In this document: positions 24,013 to 36,964 of the stretch, piece after piece
How positions within the stretch are numbered: position 1 is the first letter of the stretch
Layout: each line of letters opens with the position of its first letter
DNA from: Ulota crispa
Taxonomy: Eukaryota > Streptophyta > Bryopsida > Orthotrichales > Orthotrichaceae
Assembly: GCA_963920765.1 (NCBI GenBank)
Contig: OY987248.1
Location: 2,361,001-2,425,000, forward strand
Reading direction: 5' to 3'
Length of the DNA: 64,000 nt
Program-made: the position numbers and the translations under genes
The notes under the pieces: model-generated
Seen by the model: the letters and a program-made list of their open reading frames with translations, nothing else
Told to the model about the DNA's origin: nothing
Database searches by the model: none

Positions 24013-24919
24013 GTGGCTATCTTTGTAGGTAGCACTGTTCTTTCATGGGTGACATAAACCCCTAGACACCCAAGAGGAGTAAACCAAATCTATTTTTTTG
24101 ACCTTGTTATAAACAACAATTGTAAAGGCGTTCAACCGGTTCATGCAAGTGGAGGAATGGTAAGGCAAGCCTATCATTGTACCAAGTGTCTAGAGAGTTT
24201 TGATTGGGTGGAACACTATGGGGCAAGATGGTAGATAGCATCTTATAGGTTGCAAGCAAACAGTACTTGTTGCAAGCTTGCTTGCGTGTACTTTGTGGTG
24301 GCAAGAGATTGGCAAATGCGGGTTCAAGCATGTTCTAAACATTTTTTGTGGCAACTCTCACCAATTGTGCTAATCATTGATGTTTGCGTAGTGAGAGTTT
24401 GAATCCTCATTACTTAGCATTCAAAAAAATATAGCCTTCAATAATTTACAAGTATGTGCATTCACATCTAGTCTTGCTACTTACGGAATTTGAGGTGAAA
24501 CACGAGCCTTCAAAATTTTGTAAAATTCAACAAACACCACCTATTTGTCAAAAAATGAGATTTTGTCATCACATATTATTTGATCAAATGTTATATTCTC
24601 CCATCTCCCATTGTCCCCAAATTTTGCAAGCCACCTTTTAAGTAGGTGTCCCATTGTTTTTAAAGGTCACTTTTTGTGAATCATCCAAATGGCCAAGATA
24701 TGATGCATCAAAGATGTACATCTCCCTAAGCCCTAATCATGGTGAAAAAGGTTTTTTGCGGTACCCTCACTTAGTCAAATTTGATGAGTTAAATGTTTAC
24801 ATTTTTTGAATAACCCTCAAAACTTGTGTTTCATAAATAGTCAATTGATCAATCACCAAGTGGAATGTAAGATAAGAATCTTTGTACTTAAGACAAAACT
24901 AAGACAATATTCTTTATAT
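24013..24919. other. No gene recognised; intergenic DNA
   Basis: AT-rich sequence without supported genes; it is the start of a gene-free block reaching about 48 kb. Stretches of this block not listed separately below look the same. Confidence 0.6.
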
Positions 24920-25856
24920 TTAACCCCTAAAGGACCATTGTCCCTATGGGGGCCAAATGGGATTTTGGGCATGTACCTATGGCTAAATTACTTTGTGTGA
25001 TTTTTTGAAACTTTTATTGAAGATGGGGAATTCAAATATCTACATGGGCATCTAATTTTTCCTTTATTTTGACAATTATTAAAGAAGTTATGCATGAATT
25101 TCTAAAAACTTTTGGGATTGGGTAGCCAATTTTTTTTTTAAATAACATTTTTTCAAAATAAAAATCTGAAATTGGCTCCTTAGATTTATGTATATGTGGG
25201 GAGCTTTGAATCATTTGATTTCAATTTACGTGTGAAAAGTTTTAGTTTGCGGGTAGGTATGGAACTCCCATACCTCCATTCCTTTTGCCTTTGGTACTTT
25301 ACTTTTTTGTGCTCTTTGTGATTTTTTTTTTACTTCTTTTTTTTCCCAGTTGTAGTAGACTAAGACTCCTTGGTTTTGACCGTTTGGATCAACGTAATTC
25401 ATATTTCTCAATTTTACATAAATCCTCCAATTTTGCCTAGTGTATATGCAAATTTCATGGCCTTACGGCATTGCAAGATTTTACAAAGTATGATTCACAC
25501 CTCCAAAGCATTTGGAAATTCTCCCACACATACCTAACTTGGTCTTGTACATGAGAAAAATAAACCTCAAGTTTGTGTAAAGCAAATTTTTTTTTATCAA
25601 TGGTCAAAGGCTTATGAAAATTTTGGGCAGTAAGGAAAAAAAAAAAAAAATTCCACTTTGGATGTCAATAACTTTCTTCACTATGTCCAAAATGTCCTAA
25701 TTATTTTCCCACAAGTACCTCTAGTAGTCTAGTGCAAGATCTTACGGTTGGACTTTCAAAAAAATAAATTTTTTGTACCTCTCTACTTATTCCCCCAAAA
25801 GTGGCAGATTTCAGTGATTTTCATAAAAAAAAAGGGCTTGGTCCTTTAGGGGTTAA
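24920..25856. mobile_element. TTAA-flanked element with piggyBac-like ends (937 bp)
   Basis: Begins TTAACCCCTAAAGGACCA and ends TGGTCCTTTAGGGGTTAA as perfect inverted ends. The interior is AT-rich and non-coding. Its left 300 bp are homologous to the truncated copy at 42866. Confidence 0.85.
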
Positions 25857-26064
25857 GATCAACCGTTTTCATAGTGCTCTCTCAATGGAATGGATTCCTT
25901 CTTAAATATTCCCTTTTGATTTGAATTTATGTTGTTCCCAATAATTTTGGGTTTAGTTAGTATGAATGCTTGAATCAACATGTCTTTTCTCAATAGAAAA
26001 GACATGATCAATGTTCGATCCATTAGGGATCTTTAGTATCTACACATTGATCCATTGGTGGTCT

Positions 26065-26474
26065 TTAACCCTTTAACGACCGGTCGACCAGTTCTAGGTC
26101 GATTATGACTCTTTTCCATTTGTAAATAAAGCATGTCAAGGAATTTGATGACGTGGCAAAGGGGACAGGTCTGGGGAATTGGAAAGTGAAAAGTTTAGGA
26201 CAATAATCAAGGTAATCTGAGGTGGCATGTGGCCAAAGGGTTGAAAAAACTAAAAGAGTACCGGCTAAAAATACATCTATGAATGCAAAAAGATGGCCAT
26301 AAGAACTAAAGAGTGAGTATAATTCATGATGCATAACACTAAACCTTGCAAGGTACTTCCATCTGTACGATCAACTTTGTGGTAGACATCTGTATTCAAT
26401 AGTTTGAAAATTTCCCCCAAATGGCCATACAAAGGATTGCACCCCAGAATTGACCATGGTCGTTAAAGGGTTAA
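26065..26474. mobile_element. TTAA-flanked element with piggyBac-like ends (410 bp)
   Basis: Begins TTAACCCTTTAACGACC and ends GGTCGTTAAAGGGTTAA, a perfect 17-bp inverted pair. The interior holds no supported gene; an 89-codon open frame on the minus strand shows no recognisable features. Confidence 0.85.
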
Positions 26475-27890
26475 TAGTTGCTACAAATTGTTCACACAAA
26501 TTCAAATACATATATAAGATTTTAGACCTGGTGCTAACAGAAAAGAATAAAGATTTTTTCTTATGTTGGGTTAGCTTAAAACACTACAAAAAATCATGAA
26601 CTTTCTTGGAGCTCAAATCAGGATGCACAAATCTTTTGATCCATGTTGAGGCCTCAAGCGAAAACGCACATACTTCAAACTCAGTCAAGATTTTCATGGA
26701 AAGTCTGCAAACAACATTTTAATGATTTTTAATTCCGTTTCAGAAATTTTGTTTCAAAGATTGTCTTTAATAACAAATTATTGCCCCTCTTCATGATTTC
26801 TTCGTTTTCATTTATGTAGTAAGTGCCATAAAAAAATTATCATAAAATCATCTTATGAATATGTGCAAATTGTGCTTTTGTTTTTTTTTTGTTGTTGTTT
26901 TTTTATTTGTAAAATTAGTACTTTGGAGGACACCAACACAGCTCCTTATGGTACATTGATGTCTTGTCGATTGTGAATTTTGGTGGCATTAGCTTAATTT
27001 CCAACCTTTTGAACTGAAACATTTTCATAAATAATAAAATTATAAAACAAAAGTTGGGGGCAATGCAGTTTGGAACTCTCCTACAAGGAGGATTAAGTTT
27101 AGGACTCAAATTATTGGAAGAATGCAATGGAACATAAACAGTGTATTATGAATATTTGGAATCTCATTGACTATTGAATTAATTTCTATTTTGTACAAGG
27201 TAGGAGGCTCTAAAAGCGACCATGTTTTAAATGTATTTTTTATCTAGGAATGTCTTTCAACAATAACAAATTTGGTCAAAAACAATTGTAGCCTTTCCTA
27301 AATCACATATGAGCCTTTAGAGTGATGCCTTGAGCTCCTCTTACCCTACACCCAAATCAAAATTTACTCAGCAACTTGTTGGTTTATATTGGAGGGAAGA
27401 ACTCAAATATTTTGTAATATTTTTTTGAATAATCATGGTCATTTACAGTACGTGCCTAGGAAAATTGCATTATAAGGGCATCTGTAATGGTCACCTAGAA
27501 AACTCCCGGCAAAGATCCCGGTACTTTAGTCTGGTCTTTTGATAAACAAGGAATTTGATCATAAATTTTTAATGATTTGAAGGGAATTGAAAATAATATT
27601 GTGAAAACGTAATAATGTTTGGGTTTGGACATTGCATGATTTAGATATATCCCATCAAATGTTAACTAACTTCCAAAAAACTTAAAGGCACCTTCAAATC
27701 AAACCTAAATAAGGAAATTTTTGTAAAGGGGTTGGCACATTCTAAAATGTCACATGAAGACAAATATCAATTTATTCCTCCAATACATTCCTTCTTTCTT
27801 ACTTTCACAATAAAATAAAAGTTGGAGTGGCCTCGTCAAGTTGTCTAAAAAGCATAAAATTAGAATTTTAGCAATTAAAGTCTAAGGAGC

Positions 27891-28192
27891 ACTACACTGA
27901 ATATTGCATTTAGGTTGCCTTGACAATTAGGTTGCCTTACCACGGTAAGTTACCTCATGACTCATCACTGTCACTTTGAGGTGCATGCAACTCTCTGAAT
28001 ATTTGAATTTCACATGGTTTACAACGTGGAAGTTATTAGTTTGTCTTGTTGCAGCTTCATTGTTATTGACAAGCCCTTGAAAACTAATTATTGCAATAAT
28101 TTTTGAAATTATTGTAGCAACTGTAAGTATTTATATAGTGTGGTATGTCGAGAAATTAGTGTGGGGCAACCTAAACGCAATATTCAATGTCG
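27891..28192. mobile_element. MITE of the AGGTTGCC family, copy A1
   Basis: Inverted ends: ACACTGAATATTGCATTTAG on the left and CGCAATATTCAATGT on the right, with GGTTGCC and GGCAACC just inside them. About 300 bp, non-coding. This is the most abundant family in the window, with about ten copies, and shares an interior with words such as TTATATAGTGT. Confidence 0.8.
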
Positions 28193-28200
28193 AGATTGAC

Positions 28201-28512
28201 TAAGGTAGGAGCACCCATAAGCGTCAGTGTCCCCATAACTGTCACCTCTGAAATCTTGGAAAATCTGTGGAAGTGAATAGATGTAATGACAAGGATGCAC
28301 AATATGTGAACATAAAATCTTAAAAGTGATCATGGGTGCAATGTCAATTTGCTCTTTAAAAATTCACAACTTATTCTCACAGTATCCAAATAATACATTC
28401 AAATGTGCAAACTCTTTTTTTTTTATTCCTAATAGGATCTTATAATTTGCTAGGTGTTTATTAATAGCCATCATGTTTAAAACCCTTGACGTTTATGGGT
28501 GCTCCTACTTTA
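28201..28512. mobile_element. TA-flanked MITE of the TAAGGTAG family, copy B5
   Basis: Left end TAAGGTAGGAGCACCCATAA, right end ATGGGTGCTCCTACTTTA. Interior is homologous, inverted, to the elements at 29036 and 32094. It begins 9 bp after the preceding MITE. Non-coding. Confidence 0.8.
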
Positions 28513-28912
28513 CAGGCTGGGGACCCACTCGATTCTCCTTTATTTGAGGTGGAGGCAGCAGAGTGCCAGATTCCACTACTTAAATATAGTCTAGCAATAA
28601 ATCGAAATGTTTTACAAATGAGCTCCTGCTTCTGATAAACACATTGGATGAAACTGTCGAATGTGGACGAAAAATAGTATAATATTTGGATGAACTACAC
28701 TGAATATTGCATTTAGGTTGTCTTGATAACTAGGTTGCCTTATCTTCAAAAGTTATCTCATGGTTCATCCTTTGATCACTTGGAGGCACACTCAACTCCC
28801 TAGTTTCTAGGATTTTATATGGTTTATGACATGGATATTGTTAATTACTTTTTTTGCAACATCATTGCGTTGCTAGGACTATAATAAATTGTTTATTGCA
28901 ATAATCATTGGG

Positions 28913-29616
28913 AATTGCTAACGTGACACCCTAAATTGCTAATGGGACACCCCATGTGATCATGATCTGTGATTTTTAATGCTAATTTTTTTATTTGGAT
29001 CAAAAGATTTGTTTCACCTTTATCATTCTAAGGCCATGAGGTACGAGCACCCATAAGCGTCAATCTAAGGGTTTTGAACATGCTACGTATTAGAAATCAG
29101 CTAGCAAATTATAGGATCCTATTAGGAACAGAAAAATAATGAGTTTGCAATCTTGAATGTATTATTTGGATACCTTGAGAATAAGTTGTGAATTTTTAAA
29201 GAGCAAACTGCCATTGTACCCATAACCACTTATAAGATTTCATGTTCACATGTTGTACATCCTTGTCATTACATCTATTTACTTCCAATGATTTTCCAAG
29301 ATTTTAGAGCTAACGGTTATGGGGACAACGTTGCTTATGGGTGCTCCTACCTTACTAAAAAAATGTGTGCTTGAACTTGAAACAAAAAATATAGGACTTT
29401 TGAGTTACTTAAAGCAAAATACATCAAAAAATAGTCTTGGTGTAATAATATTTCAACAAAAGTTTGTATTTGTCAAATTTTCTTTCAAAGAGGTGGTAAT
29501 GCTATGATTGAATGAATGATTGACCACTTGAATAAATCAAAATCAGCATTAAAAATAACATTTCATGCTCACAGGGGGTGTCCCTTTAGCAATTTAGGAT
29601 GTTGTGTTAGCAATCC
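28913..29616. mobile_element. MITE with ATTGCTAAC ends, nested in A2 and itself interrupted
   Basis: Inverted ends of about 40 bp: left ATTGCTAACGTGACACCCTA, right the reverse complement form ending TGTTGTGTTAGCAAT. A second internal AAATTGCTAA motif repeats the end inside each arm. It interrupts A2 and is itself interrupted by the TAAGGTAG-family element at 29036-29354. Confidence 0.75.
29036..29354. mobile_element. TA-flanked MITE of the TAAGGTAG family, copy B6, innermost of three nested elements
   Basis: Ends GAGGTACGAGCACCCATAAG and TTATGGGTGCTCCTACCTTA. The interior matches 28201-28512 in opposite orientation and 32094-32411 in the same orientation. Non-coding. Confidence 0.8.
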
Positions 29617-29717
29617 CCTAATTAGTGATGAAGGTTATTGTAGCAGTAGTAAATATTCATATAGTGTAGAATGTCAATAAATTAGTGTGGAGCAACCTAA
29701 ACACAATATTTAATGTA

Positions 29718-30861
29718 CTGGTTTCCATTCAAAATATACAAGTACATGACTTCACCATAATATTTAGGGGGAGTTTGCGCTATGTCCCATGTTGTGTTCA
29801 AGGAGATTTTGAGCTTCTTTGATAAATATCCTACATTTTTCTTTTTTAACTAGTTCTTTTAGTGCATGCATTGGATATTGCCTATATACTTATATTATAA
29901 TTAGACACTTTCTAAAAATTCAACTAACTCTTATCAAATTCATTCAGATATCAACCTATTTTTTGACATCTTATTTGGCTAATTTTCTATTGTTTTTTGG
30001 ATCCCCCACCTCCCATAAAAAGGCTTATTGGATTTTGCTTATATGACAACACTTTTTGAGAATTTTGGACCAACTTTCAGCCAGAGTTTCACCAAATTTT
30101 TGTTCAAAACACTCTTGACTTTCTTAAGCATTTTGTTTTGCCCTTAGTGACCCAACAAAACTATGGCATTGAGGTCAAACTTTCACATAAAAAAGTAGGG
30201 CATATTTTGAACAACCACTTAGGGCAGCTTTACACTCTAGCTATCAAGGTTGAAAACTTGGGATCAATTTAACCAAAATTTCAACCCAAATGGCCTCAAG
30301 AACATACCCAAGTGCCCATTATGATATTTGTATATTGAGAGCTAATTCTCTCATGTGTAAAGGCCTTAGGCCAAAAAGTTGAGGCCACTAGAACAAAGTT
30401 TGAAAATTTAAAGAGAAAAGGGATTTTCTTTTTAAACCCGAGGAGAGCCATTGATATTTTTACTCCATCTTATGGTACCAAGCATCTCAAAAGATTTTTT
30501 TTTGTTCAAATAATCATATTTCAATAAAACCTAACAATGGTCTTAGAATCAAGAATTGGTTTCACATTTTTAGAGATCCCTTTTTGAAATTGGGGCCATG
30601 TCAAATCTTGTTTTTTAAAAATTAAAGCTTGTTTTTAAAAATCAGCCTAGATTCCTATTATAAAGACCTTGAGATTGTTTTCAATTATTAACCAATGAGA
30701 TGCCAGCATTGGGAGTGTCACATGCTAGAAACTAGTCTCAATTAGTGAAGTAGGAGATGCATAAATCAACCATTTTCTAAATATATTCCCTATTTAGGAA
30801 AGAGTGACATGTTCATTCACATATCTATTACTATCATTGATGAGTTAGTAGATTTAAAATC
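29718..30861. other. No gene or classified repeat recognised
   Basis: AT-rich sequence with many short open frames and no inverted ends that I could pair. No coding feature is supported. Confidence 0.55.
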
Positions 30862-31822
30862 TTAACCCCAAAAGGACCAAGTGGCTGTTCAACAGCCACT
30901 TGAGAACTCGGGTAGGGTCATATGGAGTTAATTTTTATTGGATGTTCTCAAAATTGTTACACAAGGTGCAAATATGTATCTCCCAAGTGGAAATCTAATT
31001 TTTCCCCAATTGGATGCTCGGTTCAAAAGTTACGTTGCCCAAAAGAAATTGGGCAGTTCGGGCAATTTGAGCATCTTGGGAGAATCTTATGCTAAAACTC
31101 TCATTAATTTTTGAAGTTTGGCAAGTATATAACTAAAAAACATGGTGTACAATTGTCAAAAAAAAAAAAACAAATTGAGGACTCACATCACATTCTAAAG
31201 GGAGTCAAACTTTGTTAACTAAGTTTGGGTAGCTTCCAGAAAAAAAAATCCTCTAACTTCAAGCCCCATTATCTTTCAATTTATAAATCTAAAGCTCTTG
31301 AAATATTTGTTCACATATTCCAAATGTTTGTCTCCAACTTTTCACCTTTCAGATTTCAAATAAAAGACTTCCACATTGCACAAGAAATCATGAAAGAATG
31401 ACTAATGTATTGCCAATTCACTAAGCCTCCTTGCATTGGAGGGTGATTTAGAATAAGCTAGACTCTATATTTGCATCTGAAAATTTTTGTGAGTGAACCT
31501 AACATCATATACTTGTGAATGGTCAAAAAGCTCAAATTTGTATAGAGCAAAAATTTTACTCTAGGAAGGGTCAAAGTCTACCGACCTTGTTTTGCAGGAA
31601 TGAAAAAAAGCTATTTTTTTCACTTCAAATGTTATAATCTTACAATCCGCAAGGTCAAATGGGCTGAATTTTTTTGCACTTATTAACTTATCTATTTGAC
31701 ACACTTTTGTACGGTTGGAATTGAGAAAAAAGGTTTTTATTTTAAATTTTGGACAATGCACGAAAAGTTGACAGTTTCTGAAATTTTTTCTTAAAAAACA
31801 CCCCTGGTCCTTTTGGGGTTAA
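30862..31822. mobile_element. TTAA-flanked element with piggyBac-like ends (961 bp)
   Basis: Begins TTAACCCCAAAAGGACCA and ends TGGTCCTTTTGGGGTTAA, perfect inverted ends. A short local palindrome (AGTGGCTG..CAGCCACT) lies just inside the left end. Non-coding. Confidence 0.85.
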
Positions 31823-32093
31823 ATGGTCCGTTTATGGACGTCCTACCTTAGATGGAAGCGGTCCATATTGTTGCCATTCCAGCAGTTTATTGAAATATGA
31901 AGAAATAAAAGGGGACGGGTACCTGCTACGATAAAGCAGGCAATAGTACTGTAACTGTAAATGCAACAAGGGAATCATGCAATTCATGTTGTTTGACCAT
32001 AATGATTGGCACAAGATGTTGGGCTACCAACCCCTGAGCGCGTGCAGTTGAATCAAGGAAATGAGGCTTAGAGGACCATGCTTGAAAATATTG

Positions 32094-32411
32094 TAAGGTA
32101 TGTACACTCATAAGCGTCAAATTAAGGGTTTTGAATATGATGAGTATCAATAAATAGCTAGCAAATTATAAGATTGTATTAGGAATAGAAAAATAATCAA
32201 TTTGCACTTTTGAATGTATTATTTGAATATTGTGAGAACAAGTTGTGAATTTTTAAAGAGCAAACTATCAATGCACCTATAACCACTATTATGATTTCAT
32301 GTTCACATGTTGTATATCATTGTCATTACTTCTATTCACTTCCATAGATTTTCCAATATTTCAGAGGTGACGGTTATGGGGACAGTGGTGCTTGTGGGTG
32401 TACATACCTTA
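32094..32411. mobile_element. TA-flanked MITE of the TAAGGTAG family, copy B7
   Basis: Ends TAAGGTATGTACACTCATAA and TGGGTGTACATACCTTA. The interior is closely related to copy B6. Non-coding. Confidence 0.8.
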
Positions 32412-33822
32412 TGCCCCAAATTAGGAACTTAGATCACATAGGATTCAGTGCTGAAATAGCAAAAAGGGTGTTTGATGCACCCTACTAGAAATTGCAAAAC
32501 TTTTGACTGCACCATTTCAAAGATTATAATAGTCAAAGTATAGTTGACTATGTGGGCAACCGGTCAATTTTGGGGAAGTATGTGGCTATGGATGCAAAAG
32601 TTCATGCCTTAGAAGAGGCTCCTTTTGATGAAATTTAGGCCAAGGGTGCAATTTACAAGTATCTTGCTTAGTGCCAAATTTGGTGATGTTTTGATATCCG
32701 CAAGGTTCATTTTTAGAGGCCCGAAGTTGTAAGGCTCACATGGCATGGTGGACAATAGACAGGATACGGGTATGGCTTTGACCTCCACAAGGGCATGGAT
32801 CCCGATGGTACAGCTGCAAAACCCTTCTCCAATCTAAGGCATGCATGTCAAAACACCCCTAACGATATGGAACCGGCCATATCCGGTGGTCTCTATCCTC
32901 GCACCTAAACCCTAAACCACATGAAATGAAGTTTTAGCATACTATTGTCATATTTGACTTGCACAATTCATGCTTGTACCAAGTGGTAAAACCCTCATTG
33001 CCCACTTTGCGGCATGAGAGTAGTACCATACCTTTGATCAATTTTTTAATTTCTAAAATGGAGTTTTGCAAGGGCTACTTGGGGATGTAATTTTTATTGA
33101 AATTGGATTTATGATTTAAAAGTTATTGTGTTTAACGGATTTTTGTTGTTCAAGGGGCAAGTTGGGCATGTCATTCTTTGTTGAACTTCTCTCAAGGTCA
33201 ACCAATGAAGGCATGACCCCTTATTGGAATATACATAAAACTATGGTGCATTAGATAAATATCTTATTATATTTTATAAATACATCAACCTTGATTATCA
33301 ATAGCTATTAGAGATAATATTTTGTTTTTGTTTTTGATTTTTTTGTAATTGTCAAAAAAGGTAAAGTCTTTCAATCTACCATTATAATTTTTGTTTAAAA
33401 AAAACCTTCAAATATTTGGTTTGCAAAAAAACTTAGTGTATTGTGAATATTAAGCGCATGTTTGCAATGCAAACCTATGTGGGGAATGTTCCAAGTCTTT
33501 GTTGACCATGAAAAATTGTGGAAATATGCTTAACATGCTTTAGAGCGTGTTGGACAATCTCTTTGGCATTCAAAATGTAAAAAATCTTCACCACATGTGG
33601 TGAAAAGGGCCTAAATTTTTGTGCAAAGATCAAAAAAAGTTTATGCTAACTTCAGATGATCATATCTCCCCAATTTGTACAATACAACTTTGTGAAACTT
33701 TCACAATGACGCCTTGCATTAATGTAATGCAAGGTCCTGCAAAGAGATTTGTAAAATTATATATAGAGTCTTGGACCCAAAGTGGCAGCCCTTTTTTTGG
33801 AATTCTCTCACGCAATCAATAA
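32412..33822. other. No gene recognised; intergenic DNA
   Basis: About 1.4 kb of unique DNA with slightly higher GC near 32700-32930 but no long frame or splice-site pattern. It could hold decayed transposon sequence that I cannot classify. Confidence 0.5.
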
Positions 33823-34475
33823 TTAACCCCTAAATGCCTAAGGCCTTTTTTTAGCTTCTAGGAATTTGTTCTAAACAAAACAAAAAGTCAACATTTTGAT
33901 AAGTTGTATCAATTCTTTTTAAATTGTAACCGTTCAAATTCAAACTAGATGTATTAGACATCACATAGGAAAAGAAAACATAACAATATTGCTTTTGGAT
34001 TGAAAGATTATAATGTTTTATCAAAAGGGTGTTAAAATTGCAAAAATGACTTCAAGTCTTTCAATCATCATTTCACATGTTAAATCTAAAATGTCGGTCA
34101 CCAAAAAAATATGAGATTAAAAAACATAACATACATAACTCCAATCCATTTACAGCTTTTTAAAATCTCTTTTACAAATTTTTTAAATGAATTTCTAGTG
34201 TAAATTTTTCTCCAAGATCTAGTGTATTTGAGGCTCATTTTCATGAGATCTCAACACTAAAAAAGTCAAGATTGCAATGGACACCCTTGCAAGAAAATCT
34301 TGATTAGAGAATACACAATCAATAATTTTCAAAATTAGGTTATTGATGCTAAAACTAGACTCCAACAAAATAATCTAAAGTACTAAATACTAAAAATAGC
34401 ATCTTAGTTAGGGTTTATCAAATTTCAAAATATTGTCGGCACCAAAATGTGGTGCCTTGGGCATTTAAGGGTTAA
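33823..34475. mobile_element. TTAA-flanked element with piggyBac-like ends (653 bp)
   Basis: Begins TTAACCCCTAAATGCCTAAG and ends CTTGGGCATTTAAGGGTTAA, inverted with few mismatches. The interior is collinear with the element at 57353-58310 and serves as its empty site, lacking the 324-bp insertion found there. Confidence 0.88.
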
Positions 34476-34969
34476 TCAAATCTAAAACTAATTATATATT
34501 TGAAAAGCTTAGAAAAAGGGGCAAATTGCATTAAAGTTTGACATAAGTCTAATAGGGGGAAGTGTTAGAAAGAAAAGCATGTGAAAAAAAGCATCAAGTT
34601 ATGGTTTAAATGCTTTTTAAATCACTACAAGTTTATCAACCATTTATCACCAATATACTCTCAATCTATTCTCAATGTACAACATGCTTGCGGTTTATGA
34701 GACAATTTCAAATTCTAAAAGGTGGTTGAAAACCACAAAGATGTTGATTATGTTGATAAAAGTTGATAATTATGGCATACTAATTTGTGCAAAATTGCAT
34801 TTGACATGGATAGAAAGCATGGATTAAGAATATTCTACTCTTCAAATTCTAATACATTTTAACCCCCTTAGCACACTTTTCAAATATGTAATCACTTTTA
34901 GATTTGATGAAAAATTGAGTGTGCGGGAGGAAATTCAATGAGGACTGCTCCTTTATGTCCAGGACTCTA

Positions 34970-35960
34970 TATACAAGTCTTGTAAACCCATTTACCAAGG
35001 TAAATGAATAGTGGTGAGATTTTAAGTGGGGACTCAACGTATAAATCTTTTCATGTCAATCTACATCTCTTCTAGTTTTAAATTTCAAATTTAAATTTAA
35101 AAAATATTCAAAGGGGTTCATTTCAATTGTCTTTTTGTCTCCCTCTCCACCCCTTTGTATTCCATTTTGAAATACAAATTAAGAGCTATCTAATAAGGTT
35201 CATTGAGAATGTCCTTTCATCTTTCAAAGGTAAACCAATTATTCAACTATTGAATGGATAGGTTGCAACATGAGTATTTTTATAAATGTTAGAAGAGTCT
35301 TGTAAACCTATTAACCAAGGTAAATGAAGGCCCGAGCATATCTTATGTCCCATCCACAGTGTTATTAGTTTGCTTGTGTACCCTAGAATACACATTTTTT
35401 TATAAATCTGAGTGTTTGAGGCTTCTAAATTCAAGTAGTTTAAATTTTAAAATATATATATATTTAGCAAATTTGAATGGTCTTTGAATCGAATCTAGTA
35501 AAATAAATGTATATGCCATTAATAGATTATGTCAGAAAAACAATATAAAAATATTTGAAATCAAATTTAAAGAAATAACCAATGGCAATCATTCAATTTT
35601 TTGAATTTAAATCAATTTTCCTCTTCATCTCCCCTTTGTATTTGAATTTCAAATCCAAGTTATACAAATATTTAATGGTTCCACCGTGAGATGTCCTTTC
35701 ACATCCAACCTCCATGTCATAGCCCTTTCATTTTGCCCCTTGGCCCCTAGCCAATCACAAATTAAAAGATAGGCATTCTTATTATTGGTAACATCGGTGA
35801 ATAATGATAGAACCAACACGTCGCCAACGTGAGTTTTTTTATTAATTGTAAATAGATAAAATAAAAGGTTCATTGAGAATGTCCTTTCATCTTCCAAATA
35901 TCAGGTAACTGGTCATTTGACTCTTAAACGGACAAGTTGCAACATGAGTTTTTTTATAAA
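34970..35960. repeat. Degenerate direct repeats, period about 0.67 kb
   Basis: GGTTCATTGAGAATGTCC occurs near 35198 and near 35868, in each case followed by a GTTGCAACATGAGT word and ATAAATG. A second pair, AGTCTTGTAAACC plus ACCAAGGTAAATGAA, occurs near 34976 and 35296. The arrangement suggests a decayed tandem or a direct-repeat-bounded element; I could not find its ends. Confidence 0.6.
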
Positions 35961-36039
35961 TGCTAGATTTTTTGTAAATGTTAAATTGTTAATTGTATAT
36001 ATACAAGTCTTTCTTTCTCGTCGTATCGACAAGGTTATG

Positions 36040-36200
36040 TCCCCCATGCATCCCCATCCACCCCCAATCCACCTCCCAATCCACCCCCCATGCATCCCCA
36101 TCCACCCCCCCCCATGCATCTCCATCCACCCCCCATCCACCCCCCCTTATTCCTCAGCCCTCCAGCCCTCCATGCATCCCTGTGCCCCCATCCCCACAAT
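36040..36200. repeat. Cytosine-rich minisatellite
   Basis: Irregular tandem units built from CCCATGCATCCCCATCCAC and shorter CCACCC words, almost devoid of G on the plus strand. Open frames with His/Pro-rich translations are by-products of the repeat. Confidence 0.85.
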
Positions 36201-36316
36201 CCCATTCTGCCAAACCAAAATTTGGTTACAGAAATTAGTTACAGAAACCATATCAATTTTCATTCATCCGCTTTTCATTTGACTGACCACCACGGACACA
36301 ATTCAAAATTGCATTC

Positions 36317-36378
<62 letters not shown>
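36317..36378. repeat. (AT)n microsatellite
   Basis: About 30 uninterrupted AT dinucleotides. Such a tract can extrude as a cruciform and is a likely polymorphic site. Confidence 0.97.
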
Positions 36379-36380
<2 letters not shown>

Positions 36381-36484
36381 TTGGGATTAGATGTTTGAAA
36401 ATGGCATTGAGCTTTTTTAACAAATAATGGGCTTGGGCATTTGAGGGTTAAAGGTATGGCAACAAGAGCAAAGATGTGCAAAAA

Positions 36485-36640
36485 CAAACTAGCAAATGTC
36501 TAAGTTGTAAACCATGTGAAATTCTAGTATCTGGAGAGTTGCATGTACTTCCAAGTGGTCAAGTGATGATGCATGAGGTAACTTTCTGAGTTAAGGACAC
36601 CTAATTGTTAAGGCAACCTAAATACAATATTCAATGTAAT
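36485..36640. mobile_element. Partial MITE of the AGGTTGCC family, copy A3
   Basis: Only one half is present: CATGAGGTAACTTTC, GTTAAGGCAACCTAAAT and the end CAATATTCAATGT. A piggyBac-like right end (ATTTGAGGGTTAA, to 36451) lies just before it. Confidence 0.6.
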
Positions 36641-36648
36641 GTACACTA

Positions 36649-36964
36649 AATAGTGCATTTAGGTTGCTTTAAGAACTAGTTTGCCTTAACAATTAGGTTG
36701 CCTAACCTTCAAAAGTTACCTCATGACTCATTGCTTGACCACTTGGAAGCAAATGCAATGGTTTAGATACTAGGATTTCACATGGTTTAAGATTGAAATG
36801 TTGATAGCTTGTTTCTTAGTAACTTTGTTGTTGTTGCCAAGCCCTTTAAAGCATATTTATTGCATGAATTATTGAAAATAATTGTTGTAGTTATAGTAGG
36901 CATTTATATAGTGTAGAATGTTGAGAAGTTAGTGTGGGGCAACCTAGACGCACTATTTAGTTTA
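36649..36964. mobile_element. MITE of the AGGTTGCC family, copy A4
   Basis: Complete copy with inverted ends TACACTAAATAGTGCATTTA and GACGCACTATTTAGTTTA. It is immediately followed, head to tail, by copy A5. Confidence 0.8.

Larger units (their letters stand above)
28688..29717. mobile_element. MITE of the AGGTTGCC family, copy A2, split by nested insertions
   Basis: The two halves (28688-28912 and 29617-29717) together match the roughly 300-bp family consensus seen at 27891-28192: TGAATATTGCATTTAGGTTG on the left and CAACCTAAACACAATATTTA on the right. A 704-bp element sits between them. Confidence 0.8.

Noticed and set aside
36275-36487. Open frames across the (AT)n tract (Ile/Tyr repeats)
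   Set aside because: Artefacts of the dinucleotide repeat.
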